A stretch of DNA of 64,000 nucleotides from Cupriavidus agavae. GTDB lineage: Bacteria > Pseudomonadota > Gammaproteobacteria > Burkholderiales > Burkholderiaceae. Position 1 is the stretch's first letter, and each line of letters starts with the position of its first letter. The translations under genes and the position numbers were made by a program. The notes beneath the pieces were generated by a model. It was given only the letters and a program-made list of their open reading frames with translations, did not search any database and was not told where the DNA came from. This document shows positions 25,034 through 33,261 of the stretch, piece after piece. Where the stretch lies: positions 992,001-1,056,000 of the forward strand of contig NZ_SGXM01000001.1 in assembly GCF_004217045.1 (NCBI RefSeq), read 5' to 3'.

Positions 25034-26425
25034 ATGAACGCGCCCGCCGCAGATCCCCAACTAGACAGTCTCAAGGTTCCTCCGCACTCGATCGAGGCCG
25101 AACAATCGGTGCTCGGTGGCCTGCTGCTGGACAACGCCGCCTGGGACCGTATTGCCGACTTTCTCTCCGAAGCCGATTTCTACCGCTTCGATCACCGCCT
25201 GATCTTCCAGAGCATTGCCCGCCTGATTTCCGCCACCAAGCCGGCGGACGTGATCACGGTCTTCGAGATGCTCCAGGTAGCCGGCAAGGCCGAGGAAGTG
25301 GGCGGGCTGGCCTACCTGAACTCGCTGGCGCAGAACACGCCGAGCGCGGCCAATATCCGGCGCTACGCGGAAATCGTGCGCGAGCGCTCGGTGCTGCGCA
25401 AGCTGGTGACCGTGGCGGACGATATCGCCTCGGCCGCCTTCGCGCCCAAGGGCCGCGAGGTGCGCGAACTGCTCGATGAGGCCGAATCCAAGGTTTTTGC
25501 GATTGCCGAAGAGGGTTCGCGGGGCCAGAAGGGCTTCCAGGAGATCCAGCCGCTGCTGACGCAGGTGGTGGAGCGGATCGATGAGCTGTACCACCGCGAC
25601 AGTTCCACCGACGTGACCGGCGTGCCGACCGGCTTCATCGACCTCGACCGCATGACCAGCGGCATGCAGGCCGGTGACCTGATCATCGTCGCGGGCCGCC
25701 CGTCGATGGGTAAAACGGCGTTCTCGCTGAACATCGGCGAGCACGTGGCGGTGGAGCAGGGCCTGCCGGTGGCGGTGTTCTCGATGGAAATGGCCGGCGT
25801 GCAGCTGGCCATGCGTATGCTCGGCTCGGTGGGGCGCCTGGACCAGCACCGGCTGCGGACCGGCCGCCTGCTGGACGAGGACTGGCCGCGCCTGACCCAT
25901 TCGATCCAGCGCATGAACGATGCGCAGCTGTTCATTGACGAGACGCCGGCGCTGAACCCGATGGAACTGCGCGCACGCTCGCGCCGGCTGGCCCGCCAGT
26001 GTGGCCAGCTGGGCCTGATCATCATCGATTACCTGCAGCTGATGTCGGGTTCGAGCAGCGGCGAGAACCGCGCCACCGAGATCTCGGAGATCTCGCGCTC
26101 GTTGAAGGGCCTGGCGAAGGAACTCAACTGCCCGGTGATCGCGCTGTCGCAGCTGAACCGAAGCCTGGAACAGCGTCCGAACAAGCGGCCGGTGATGTCC
26201 GACCTGCGCGAATCGGGCGCTATCGAACAGGATGCCGACGTGATCCTGTTCATCTACCGCGACGAGGTCTACAACGCCGATTCGCAGGACAAGGGCACCG
26301 CGGAAATCATCATCGGCAAGCAGCGTAACGGCCCGATCGGTACCGTCCGGCTCACTTTCCTGGGCCAGTTCACCAAATTCGACAACTTCAGCGGCGGTCC
26401 GGCGTTCTTCGACAACGACAACTGA
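25034..26425 (+). CDS. dnaB: replicative DNA helicase DnaB
   Basis: Hexameric 5'-3' helicase at the replication fork, loaded by DnaC/DciA and interacting with DnaG. The 463-residue product has the N-terminal domain (PPHSIEAEQSVLGGLLLDN), the linker, and the RecA-like C-terminal domain with Walker A AGRPSMGKTAFSLN and Walker B LIIIDYLQLM, plus the arginine-finger region LSQLNRSLEQRPNKRP. No intein is present. The ATG at 25034 is chosen over TTG at 25025, which lies in the promoter. The segment PADV near residue 70 is normal for the family. Confidence 0.98.
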   Translation: MNAPAADPQLDSLKVPPHSIEAEQSVLGGLLLDNAAWDRIADFLSEADFYRFDHRLIFQSIARLISATKPADVITVFEMLQVAGKAEEVGGLAYLNSLAQNTPSAANIRRYAEIVRERSVLRKLVTVADDIASAAFAPKGREVRELLDEAESKVFAIAEEGSRGQKGFQEIQPLLTQVVERIDELYHRDSSTDVTGVPTGFIDLDRMTSGMQAGDLIIVAGRPSMGKTAFSLNIGEHVAVEQGLPVAVFSMEMAGVQLAMRMLGSVGRLDQHRLRTGRLLDEDWPRLTHSIQRMNDAQLFIDETPALNPMELRARSRRLARQCGQLGLIIIDYLQLMSGSSSGENRATEISEISRSLKGLAKELNCPVIALSQLNRSLEQRPNKRPVMSDLRESGAIEQDADVILFIYRDEVYNADSQDKGTAEIIIGKQRNGPIGTVRLTFLGQFTKFDNFSGGPAFFDNDN

Positions 26426-26490
26426 GCGAGTCTTCCAACGATCCGGACGATTTCGGCGTAGGGGTTACACCTACGGCCGGTGCAACCCTG

Positions 26491-26534
26491 TAAAATATTG
26501 CGCTTTGATGACAGCCGCCCACGAGGCGGCTGTC
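26491..26534 (+). promoter_or_regulatory. promoter and perfect 5'-leader hairpin of the DUF47-pit operon
   Basis: A -10-like TAAAAT is at 26491-26496. The predicted transcript starts near 26503 and begins almost at once with a hairpin of perfect 10-bp arms GACAGCCGCC (26510-26519) / GGCGGCTGTC (26525-26534). No T-run follows, so it is a stable 5' structure rather than a clear terminator. It may stabilise the mRNA or be part of a regulatory leader. Confidence 0.5.
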
Positions 26535-26604
26535 TTGCGATTGCTCTGCCTCCCATTTGCCACACAACAGAGCGCAGCCGTGAGGCGCGCCACAAGGACA
26601 TTTC

Positions 26605-27231
26605 ATGTTCGGTCGATTCATGCCCACGGAGGGCAAGTTCTTCGAATACTTCAACCAGCACGCCGATTGTGCGGTAACCGCCGCCCACGAGCTGGAAGCG
26701 CTGGTCAACGACCTGCCCAACGCCGAAGCCCATGCCCGCCGTGTGCAGGCCACCGAGAAGAAGGCTGACCGCGTCACGCACGACACGATCGACCTGCTGC
26801 ACAAGACCTTCATCACGCCGCTGGACCGCGACGAGATCCACAAGCTCATCACGACCATGGATGACATCCTGGACCTGATGGAAGACGTGGCCGAGACGAT
26901 CTCGCTCTATGACGTGACCCACCTGACCGACGAGGCCCGCCACCTGGCCAAGATCTGCGTCCAGTGCTGCGACCAGGTCAAGATCGCCGTGGCGCTGCTC
27001 GAAGACATGGGCAACGCCAGCACGATCCTGAAGACGGCCCAGCAGATCGACCAGCTCGAATCCGAGGCCGACCGCGTGATGCGCGCGGCGATGTCGAAGC
27101 TGTTCCGCGAGGAAACCGACGTCAAGCGCCTGATCAAGCTCAAGGCAATCTACGAACAGCTCGAGTCGATCACCGACAAGTGCGAGGACGTGGCGAACAT
27201 CATCGAGGGCATCGTCCTCGAAAACGCCTGA
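26605..27231 (+). CDS. PhoU-like DUF47 protein, partner of the Pit phosphate transporter
   Basis: A 208-residue soluble, all-helical protein of the DUF47/PhoU-related group. Conserved metal-binding-type helices are visible: ATEKKADRVTHDTIDLL and the mirrored QLESEADRVMRAAMSKLF, plus DMDDI/MEDVAETI segments rich in acidic residues. DUF47 genes are almost always paired with pit genes and are thought to modulate or gate them in response to phosphate. Here pit follows after 13 nt, supporting the same role. Start ATG 26605 (MFGRFMPTEG) is typical of the family. Confidence 0.92.
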   Translation: MFGRFMPTEGKFFEYFNQHADCAVTAAHELEALVNDLPNAEAHARRVQATEKKADRVTHDTIDLLHKTFITPLDRDEIHKLITTMDDILDLMEDVAETISLYDVTHLTDEARHLAKICVQCCDQVKIAVALLEDMGNASTILKTAQQIDQLESEADRVMRAAMSKLFREETDVKRLIKLKAIYEQLESITDKCEDVANIIEGIVLENA

Positions 27232-27244
27232 GAACCGCACCGGC

Positions 27245-28252
27245 ATGCAGACTATTCAAATGAGCTTGTGGGTGATCGGGCTGCTGGTCGCGCTGGCGCT
27301 GCTGTTCGACTTCATGAACGGCTTCCACGACGCGGCCAACTCGATTGCCACGGTGGTGTCCACGGGGGTGCTCAAGCCGCACCATGCCGTAGCCATGGCG
27401 GCCATGTGCAACGTGGTGGCGATCTTCATCTTCCACCTGAAGGTGGCGGCGACGGTCGGCACCGGCACCATCGACGTGGCGATCGTCGACCACTACGTGA
27501 TTTTCGGGGCGCTGGTCGGCGCCATCGCCTGGAACGTGATTACCTGGTTCTACGGCATCCCGTCGTCGTCGTCGCACGCGCTGATCGGTGGCCTGGTGGG
27601 CGCCGCGGTGGCCAAGGCCGGCACCGGGGCGCTGGTGGGTGGCGGGCTGCTGAAGATCGTGGCCTTCATCCTGATCTCGCCGCTGCTGGGCTTCCTGCTG
27701 GGCTCGGTCATGATGGTGATCGTGAGCTGGACGTTCTTCCGTACGCCGCCGTCGCGCGTGGACCGTTGGTTCCGCCGCCTGCAGTTGGTGTCCGCCTCGC
27801 TCTACAGCCTGGGCCACGGCGGCAACGACGCGCAGAAGACCATCGGCATCATCTGGATGCTGCTGATCGCAAGCGGGCACGTGGTGGCTGGCGGTGAGCC
27901 GCCGATGTGGGTCATCGTGAGCTGCTATGTGGCCATCGGCCTCGGCACGCTGTTCGGCGGCTGGCGGATCGTGCGCACCATGGGCCAGAAGATCACCAAG
28001 CTCAAGCCGGTGGGCGGCTTCTGCGCGGAGACGGGCGGCGCGCTGACGCTGTTCATCGCCTCGGCGCTGGGCGTGCCGGTTTCGACGACGCACACGATCA
28101 CCGGCGCCATCGTCGGCGTGGGCTCGGCGCAGAAGATGTCGGCGGTGCGCTGGGGCGTGGCCGGCAACATCGTCTGGGCCTGGGTGCTGACGATCCCGGC
28201 CTCGGCGTTCATGTCGGCGATTGCCTGGTGGGTGGGCAGGCATATCCTGTAA
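27245..28252 (+). CDS. pit: low-affinity inorganic phosphate transporter, Pit family
   Basis: Inner-membrane PiT-family carrier that imports metal-phosphate complexes with protons. The 335-residue protein has both family signatures: DFMNGFHDAANSIATVVSTG near residue 20 and the repeated GHGGNDAQKTIGIIW in the second half, around roughly ten hydrophobic segments. It is co-transcribed with the DUF47 gene upstream and closed by a terminator. Short members like this (about 330 residues, lacking the long central loop of E. coli PitA) are usual partners of DUF47. Confidence 0.95.
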   Translation: MQTIQMSLWVIGLLVALALLFDFMNGFHDAANSIATVVSTGVLKPHHAVAMAAMCNVVAIFIFHLKVAATVGTGTIDVAIVDHYVIFGALVGAIAWNVITWFYGIPSSSSHALIGGLVGAAVAKAGTGALVGGGLLKIVAFILISPLLGFLLGSVMMVIVSWTFFRTPPSRVDRWFRRLQLVSASLYSLGHGGNDAQKTIGIIWMLLIASGHVVAGGEPPMWVIVSCYVAIGLGTLFGGWRIVRTMGQKITKLKPVGGFCAETGGALTLFIASALGVPVSTTHTITGAIVGVGSAQKMSAVRWGVAGNIVWAWVLTIPASAFMSAIAWWVGRHIL

Positions 28253-28277
28253 CGCTCGCGGACATCGCAGTTCTACG

Positions 28278-28308
28278 AAAAAAGCCAGGCATCGCGCCTG
28301 GCTTTTTT
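28278..28308. terminator. bidirectional terminator between pit and the NlpC gene
   Basis: Arms AGCCAGGC (28283-28290) / GCCTGGCT (28296-28303) flanked by an A-run and a T-run. It can serve pit and the convergent minus-strand gene. Confidence 0.92.
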
Positions 28309-28324
28309 GCTATGTGCTGACGAC

Positions 28325-28365
28325 TGGCTGGCTACTGGCGGGCTAATGGCTGGCTACTGGCGGGC
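28325..28365. repeat. 22-bp tandem duplication over the stop codon of the NlpC/P60 gene
   Basis: TGGCTGGCTACTGGCGGGC occurs at 28325-28343 and again at 28347-28365, spaced by TAA. The second copy carries the TAG stop (complement of 28354-28356) of the minus-strand gene; the first copy repeats that stop 22 bp downstream. It looks like a recent slippage duplication. Confidence 0.8.
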
Positions 28366-29007
28366 GAATGCCGCGATCGGATCGTCGTCCTCGGACGGCA
28401 GTTCGGACGGGGCTGCAGGGGCGGGCGCGGGCGTCATCGGCAGGTTGCTGGCGGCCACCACGCGCCGGGCGCCGCTGTAGCGCGAGGCCCAGTACGACTT
28501 GCCCATGTCTTCGAGCCGCACGGTGCCGCCGGTGGCCGGGGCGTGGACAAAGCGGTTCTGGCCAACGTAGATGCCGACGTGGGAGTTGGTGCGGCCCGTG
28601 GTGTTGAAGAAGACGAGGTCGCCGGACGCCACCTGGCTGCGGTCGAGCGAAGTGCCGCGCTGGCCCATCTGCTCGGTGGTGCGCGGCAGGTTGACGTTGG
28701 CGGCGCGCGAGACCACGTAGCGCACCAGTCCGCTGCAGTCGAAGCCGGAGTCGGGGGTATTGCCGCCGTAGCGGTACGGGGTGCCGACCAGCGACATGGC
28801 CTGGATCGAGATTTCCTCCAAACCGGCGCTGGGGTCGATCATCGGCGTGCCGGGCGCGCGCGGCGTGGACGAATGTCGCGCCGGCGGGGCGCCGGCGCAG
28901 GCGGCCAGCAGCAGGGCGCTGGCGCACAGGGCGCCGAGCGCCAGGCGCGAGCGTTCGAATGGAGACGAGTGAGGCGAAGAAGGTGGGGAAGGCGGGCGCT
29001 GCGGCAT
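28354..29007 (-). CDS. NlpC/P60 (C40) family peptidoglycan endopeptidase lipoprotein
   Basis: Cell-wall hydrolase that cuts the peptide stems of peptidoglycan, most likely anchored to a membrane. The 217-residue precursor has a lipobox LAAC (Cys37) after a hydrophobic run. The NlpC/P60 domain starts near residue 66 and shows the catalytic Cys91 in FDCSGLVRYV, His143 in NSHVGIYVG and His155 in RFVHAPATG. The ATG at 29007 precedes the signal peptide; an upstream in-frame start would add about 54 Arg/Pro-rich residues and is unlikely. The C-terminal tail is Pro/Ala/Asp-rich. Confidence 0.92.
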   Translation of the reverse strand: MPQRPPSPPSSPHSSPFERSRLALGALCASALLLAACAGAPPARHSSTPRAPGTPMIDPSAGLEEISIQAMSLVGTPYRYGGNTPDSGFDCSGLVRYVVSRAANVNLPRTTEQMGQRGTSLDRSQVASGDLVFFNTTGRTNSHVGIYVGQNRFVHAPATGGTVRLEDMGKSYWASRYSGARRVVAASNLPMTPAPAPAAPSELPSEDDDPIAAFARQ

Positions 29008-29068
29008 CCTGGCTGTCGGTCGGGGCCGGATCAGCCCCGACGCAACGCCGGGCGCGTTGCCGCGCCGG

Positions 29069-29686
29069 TTACCAGCGCAGTTGCGCGTTGCGCGTGCCGG
29101 TGCTGATCTTGATGGCCTTGGGCTGACCCTTGTAAGTGGCCTCGATATTGTAGCTGCCTTCGGGCGCACGTATGAGGCAGCGCGGGCCGCCCGCGCGGAA
29201 TTGGGCCACGGTCTGGCCGTCGCGTGTCAGTTTTACGTCAACATCGGCCAGGTACTCGCCGTTGGCGCCCTGCGTGAACAGCACGCCGAGGTTGAAGTTC
29301 TTCTCGCGCTCGCGCAGTTTGGCCTGCTGGTCGGCGGCAATCCCGCCACAGACGTAGCTGATGGGCCCCATCGTGCGGATTACCATTTCCTCGCCCACCG
29401 GTGCGCTCGCGGCGCCTGGAGTTGCCGGGGCCGCTGCGGCAGCGGGGGCGCTGGCGGGCGCCACGGCCGGCACACTGGCCGCCGCACTGTTCGCCGCACT
29501 GGCCGCCGCAGGGCCGCTGGCGGGTGCATCGGCGGCTTTCGCCGGCTGGAAAGCGGCCGCCAGCAGCACCGTGGCGCCGATCACCGCCGCCAGGGCGATG
29601 CGCCGACGCCGTGCGGTGCGGGCACTTTCGGAAAACAGCGTCCTGCTGCTCGACAGGTATCTGCTGAACGATTGTTGTCGGATCAT
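29069..29686 (-). CDS. exported hypothetical protein with Ala/Pro linker
   Basis: A 205-residue protein. An Arg-rich N-terminus precedes one hydrophobic segment near residues 29-51 (signal anchor or late signal peptide), then a low-complexity Ala/Pro/Ser linker to about residue 97 and a compact C-terminal domain. That domain has two cysteines (VCGGIAAD and PRCLIRAPEG) that could form a disulfide in the periplasm and ends with strands resembling a small beta-sandwich (GSYNIEATYKGQPKAIKI). I do not recognise a family. It lies between the NlpC lipoprotein gene and phoH on the same strand. Confidence 0.65.
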   Translation of the reverse strand: MIRQQSFSRYLSSSRTLFSESARTARRRRIALAAVIGATVLLAAAFQPAKAADAPASGPAAASAANSAAASVPAVAPASAPAAAAAPATPGAASAPVGEEMVIRTMGPISYVCGGIAADQQAKLREREKNFNLGVLFTQGANGEYLADVDVKLTRDGQTVAQFRAGGPRCLIRAPEGSYNIEATYKGQPKAIKISTGTRNAQLRW

Positions 29687-29870
29687 CGACGCCTCCCCGT
29701 ATCGACATGAGCCATCCAGCCATCATAGCCGGGCCGTGCGGCGCTGGCTGTCGGTCGGAGACCGACGCCGCAGCAGGCGCCACAGTAGGCGATAAGGCCG
29801 TCGGCCGGCCATGGAACATGGGCCGGCCGACGGGGTTGCCAGTCGTCTTCGCCTATCCTGCGCCGGAGCG

Positions 29871-31568
29871 CTACAGCACGTCCGCCGCGTGGTCGGCCAG
29901 GCGCGAGCGTTCGCCGCGCGCCAGCGTCACATGGCCGCTGTGGCTCCAGCCCTTGAAGCGGTCCACCACGTAGGTCAGGCCGGACGATCCCTCGGTCAGG
30001 TAAGGTGTGTCGATCTGCGCGATGTTGCCCAGGCAGACGATCTTGGTGCCCGGGCCGGCCCGCGTGACCAGCGTCTTCATCTGCTTCGGCGTCAGGTTCT
30101 GGGCCTCGTCGATGATCACGAACTTGTTCACGAACGTGCGGCCGCGCATGAAATTCATGCTCTTGACCTTGATGCGCGAGCGGATCAGCTCCTGCGTGGC
30201 CGCGCGGCCCCATTCTCCGGCGCTGTCGTCGCTCTTCTGCAGCACTTCGAGGTTGTCGTCGAACGCGCCCATCCAGGGCTGCATCTTCTCTTCCTCGGTG
30301 CCCGGCAGGAAGCCGATGTCCTCGCCCACGGGCACGGTGGCGCGCGTGACGATGATCTCGTTGTAGATCTTCTGGTCGAGCACCTGTTCCAGCCCCGAAG
30401 CCAGCGCCAGCAGCGTCTTGCCGGTGCCGGCCTGGCCCAGCAGCGTCACGAAATCGACGTCCGGGCTCATCAGCAGGTTCAGCGCGAAGTTCTGCTCGCG
30501 GTTGCGGGCCACCACGCTCCACACGTTGTTCTTGTTGTGGGTGAAGTCCTTCAGCGTCTGGAGCAGGGCGGTCTTGCCGTTGATCTCCTTGACCTGCGCG
30601 TAGAGCGGCAGGCTGCCGTCCATGGGTTCGAGGTAGACGAACTGGTTGACCAGGAACGACGGCACCAGCGGGCCGGTCAGGCGGTAGAACATCGCGCCGG
30701 ATTTCGGGTCCTGCCAGCTTTCCACGCCCTTGCCGTGCCGGGCCCAGAAGTCGTTGGGCAACTGCATCACGCCCGAGTAGAGCAGGTCCTTGTCTTCCAG
30801 GACCTGGTCGTTGAAGTAGTCTTCGGCCGGCAGGCCCAGCGCGCGGGCCTTGATGCGCATGTTGATGTCTTTCGACACCAGCACGACCTGGCGTTCCGGG
30901 AACTGCTGCTGCAGCGCGCTGACCACGCCCAGGATCTGGTTGTCCGCCTTGCCCTGCGGCAGCCCCTCGGGCAACTTGATCTCGTTGAGGCGCGTCTGGA
31001 AGAACAGCTTGCCGGCCGCGTCGCGGTTACCCAGCGTCGAGAGCGGCAGGCCCTCGTCGAGCACGCCATCGGTGCCGCCCACGAGCTGGTCGAGCGTGCG
31101 GCTGACCATGCGGGCGTTGCGCGCCACTTCGCTCATGCCCTTCTTGTGGTTGTCCAGCTCTTCGAGCGTCATCATCGGCAGATAGATGTCGTGCTCTTCA
31201 AAGCGGAACAGCGAGGTTGGGTCGTGCATCAGCACGTTGGTGTCGAGCACGAACAGCTTGCTCGGGCCGGTGTCCTTGCGTGCGCGGCGGGTGGGGCCGG
31301 CGGCCGGCTTGACCAGGCTGACGGCGGGCGCCGCGGGCCTGGCGGTGGCCGAGGCCGGGGCGTCGGCGGTCTTGGCCCGGCTGGTGCTGCCGGCGCGCGC
31401 ACGGGTAGCGGGCGCCTGGGTGTCGCCGGTCTCGAGCAGTGCCTCGCGCTCGAGCGCCGGCACAGGTTTCTTACCCTGCGCTGCTTTGGCCTTGGGCAGT
31501 GTGACCGGGGCGAATTCGCTCGGGTCCAGCAGTTGGGCAGGCTTGGCGGGCATGGTAGGCAGCGGCAT
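29871..31568 (-). CDS. PIN-PhoH fusion ATPase (PhoH2-like, YlaK type)
   Basis: A 565-residue cytoplasmic protein that joins a PIN ribonuclease-like domain to a PhoH ATPase. Such PhoH2 proteins are reported to have RNA-helicase and RNase activity. The first about 100 residues are low-complexity linker. PIN starts at LFVLDTNVLMHDP (Asp109) with acidic residues in LEELDNHKKG; the PhoH domain follows with Walker A GQAGTGKT (residues 378-385) and Walker B VIIDEAQNLTP. Start ATG 31568 is the first of two close Met codons. It is not adjacent to ybeY, unlike canonical PhoH1, which supports the PhoH2 reading. Confidence 0.93.
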   Translation of the reverse strand: MPLPTMPAKPAQLLDPSEFAPVTLPKAKAAQGKKPVPALEREALLETGDTQAPATRARAGSTSRAKTADAPASATARPAAPAVSLVKPAAGPTRRARKDTGPSKLFVLDTNVLMHDPTSLFRFEEHDIYLPMMTLEELDNHKKGMSEVARNARMVSRTLDQLVGGTDGVLDEGLPLSTLGNRDAAGKLFFQTRLNEIKLPEGLPQGKADNQILGVVSALQQQFPERQVVLVSKDINMRIKARALGLPAEDYFNDQVLEDKDLLYSGVMQLPNDFWARHGKGVESWQDPKSGAMFYRLTGPLVPSFLVNQFVYLEPMDGSLPLYAQVKEINGKTALLQTLKDFTHNKNNVWSVVARNREQNFALNLLMSPDVDFVTLLGQAGTGKTLLALASGLEQVLDQKIYNEIIVTRATVPVGEDIGFLPGTEEEKMQPWMGAFDDNLEVLQKSDDSAGEWGRAATQELIRSRIKVKSMNFMRGRTFVNKFVIIDEAQNLTPKQMKTLVTRAGPGTKIVCLGNIAQIDTPYLTEGSSGLTYVVDRFKGWSHSGHVTLARGERSRLADHAADVL

Positions 31569-31961
31569 GCTTGGCTTTCCTTTCAGGGGCTAACGGGGGC
31601 TGGAGAAAAAGCTGGCGTACGACCAACGAACGGCAGGAAGCCGGAAAACCCAGGGGTGAGAGAGTGGACGGGAGCCGCCGGCGTGGCGGCGCGGACCAAC
31701 AACGGGACAGCAGCAGAGGGGACAAACAAAAAAGCCGCCAGGCCTGGGGAACAGGGATGGCGGCTTGCTTCGCGGACCCACGGCACGGCAGGTCCGCTAC
31801 CAGCCCGAGGACTAAGCCTGATGGGCCGGTACGATACAACAGCGTGGCAACTGGGATCTGAACGCATTGAGAGCCAATCTACCCGAACGATTCCGGTTTG
31901 GCAATCAGCCAAAGCGGCGTCGCGGGCACGCAACTTCACGGGCGCGTCATGCGCGCATGGC
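31569..31961. other. intergenic region between bcp and phoH
   Basis: About 393 bp, holding the phoH promoter side and one clear minus-strand terminator (31727-31766). No protein gene is supported; the overlapping short frames lack ribosome-binding sites. Confidence 0.4.
31727..31766 (-). terminator. minus-strand terminator downstream of bcp
   Basis: Arms AAGCCGCCA (31732-31740) and TGGCGGCTT (31758-31766), exact complements, with the A-run at 31728-31733 giving a U-run on the minus strand. It lies about 200 nt past the bcp stop, so it ends either a long bcp 3' UTR or a separate short transcript. Confidence 0.75.
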
Positions 31962-32423
31962 TCACAGTCCCTTGACGATTTCCAGCACCTCGTCCACGTG
32001 GTTGGGCACCTTGATGCCGCGCAGTTCGTGGCGCAGCACACCCTTGCCGTCGATGATGAAGGTGCTGCGCTCGATACCGCGCACTTCCTTGCCATACATC
32101 TTTTTCATCTTGATGACGTCGAACGCGCCGCACACGGCCTCGTCGGCATCCGAGATCAGTTCGAAGGGCAGCTCCAGCTTGCTCTTGAAGTTCTCGTGGG
32201 ACTTCAGGCTGTCGCGCGAGATGCCGAACACGGCCACGCCGGCCGCCTCGAAGGCGTCGTACTGGTCGCGGAAGTTCATGGCCTCGGTGGTGCAGCCGGG
32301 GGTGTTGTCCTTCGGATAGAAGTACAGCACCACGGTCTTGCCGCGCTGGTCGGCCAGCCGGAAGTCCCCGCCGGTAGCGGGAGCCTGGAAGTCGGGAACG
32401 GCCTGGTTGAGACTGACGGTCAT
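31962..32423 (-). CDS. bcp: thioredoxin-dependent peroxiredoxin, Bcp/PrxQ family
   Basis: Reduces hydroperoxides in the cytoplasm using thioredoxin. The 153-residue product has the peroxidatic motif DNTPGCTTEA with Cys44. The resolving cysteine usually five residues later is Met49 here. A second cysteine (Cys98, EAVCGAF) could resolve in the alternative PrxQ manner, or the enzyme may work as a 1-Cys type. The ATG at 32423 (MTVSLNQAV) follows AGGAGAG on the coding strand. The gene is on the minus strand between the Mth938-like gene and phoH. Confidence 0.95.
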   Translation of the reverse strand: MTVSLNQAVPDFQAPATGGDFRLADQRGKTVVLYFYPKDNTPGCTTEAMNFRDQYDAFEAAGVAVFGISRDSLKSHENFKSKLELPFELISDADEAVCGAFDVIKMKKMYGKEVRGIERSTFIIDGKGVLRHELRGIKVPNHVDEVLEIVKGL

Positions 32424-32563
32424 GCTGGTGGCTCTCCTGGAGGCGTGCTTCATCGGTGTCGGCGATCCCGTTCTGGTGAGGGATTGCGCCCTGGCGGGTG
32501 CAGATTGGGGCAGTCGGCCAGACTTCAAGCGTGGCGCCGGCTCAACCTTGCACCGGCCGGCCG

Positions 32564-32965
32564 TCAGCCCTGCGGCGCGGGGTCCACCAGCAGGATCGCG
32601 GCCACCTTGCGGCCCTCGGCCATCAGGATATTGTAGGTACGGCACGCGGCCTGCAGATCCATGGCATCCACCCCGATATGGCGGCGGGCCAGCGCGGCGG
32701 TGAGCCGGGGATGCGGGAAACGCAGCTTCTGGCCGGTGCCGAGCAGTACCACTTCTGGCGTTTTTTCGAGCAGGGCCTCGAAGTGGGCCGGCTCCAGGTC
32801 ATCGAAGCCGGCCGCGGGCCAGGGTTCGATGTCGCCCTGGGGCATGACCAGCACCGAGTGCTCGTGCCGCACGGCGTTGATTTCGACGTAGCCGGGGCCG
32901 TAGCTGGTCACGGTATTGAGGTTCTGGGGGGTATCGGCGTGGAGTTTCAAGACGGGGGGCCTCAT
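32564..32965 (-). CDS. Mth938-like domain (DUF498) protein
   Basis: A 133-residue soluble protein of the DUF498/Mth938 family, whose human relatives include the complex I assembly factor NDUFAF3; the bacterial role is not settled. Typical segments are visible: YVEINAVRHEHSVLVMPQG, FEALLEKTPEVVLLGTGQKL and VDAMDLQAACRTYNILMAEG followed by the hydrophobic AAILLV. The ATG at 32965 (MRPPVLKLHAD) starts the conserved region. It lies upstream of bcp on the same strand with a 140-nt gap. Confidence 0.85.
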   Translation of the reverse strand: MRPPVLKLHADTPQNLNTVTSYGPGYVEINAVRHEHSVLVMPQGDIEPWPAAGFDDLEPAHFEALLEKTPEVVLLGTGQKLRFPHPRLTAALARRHIGVDAMDLQAACRTYNILMAEGRKVAAILLVDPAPQG

Positions 32966-33261
32966 GCCGCGCGGACGGCCCGCCGCCGGGCCCGGATGGG
33001 GTGGGGGCGGGGCGGCGGAAACGGTGCGCGGCGGGTTCGTGGCAGGATCGTGCGCGCGGCGGGCCGGAAGGCGCGCCGGGATGCAGGAATCCATGCCGAA
33101 GTCTGTCATAATCCGATATCTTATAGCTTTTGCCTCCCGCTCTGCCACGCTCGCCCGCTGCCCGAGGATGCGCGCCGCCAGACGCCCAGGACAATCCAGA
33201 AGATTCCCAATACCGCTGCCTCCGGGACGGGCAGCTTGCCCTGACTTCAGCCAACTCTGCC

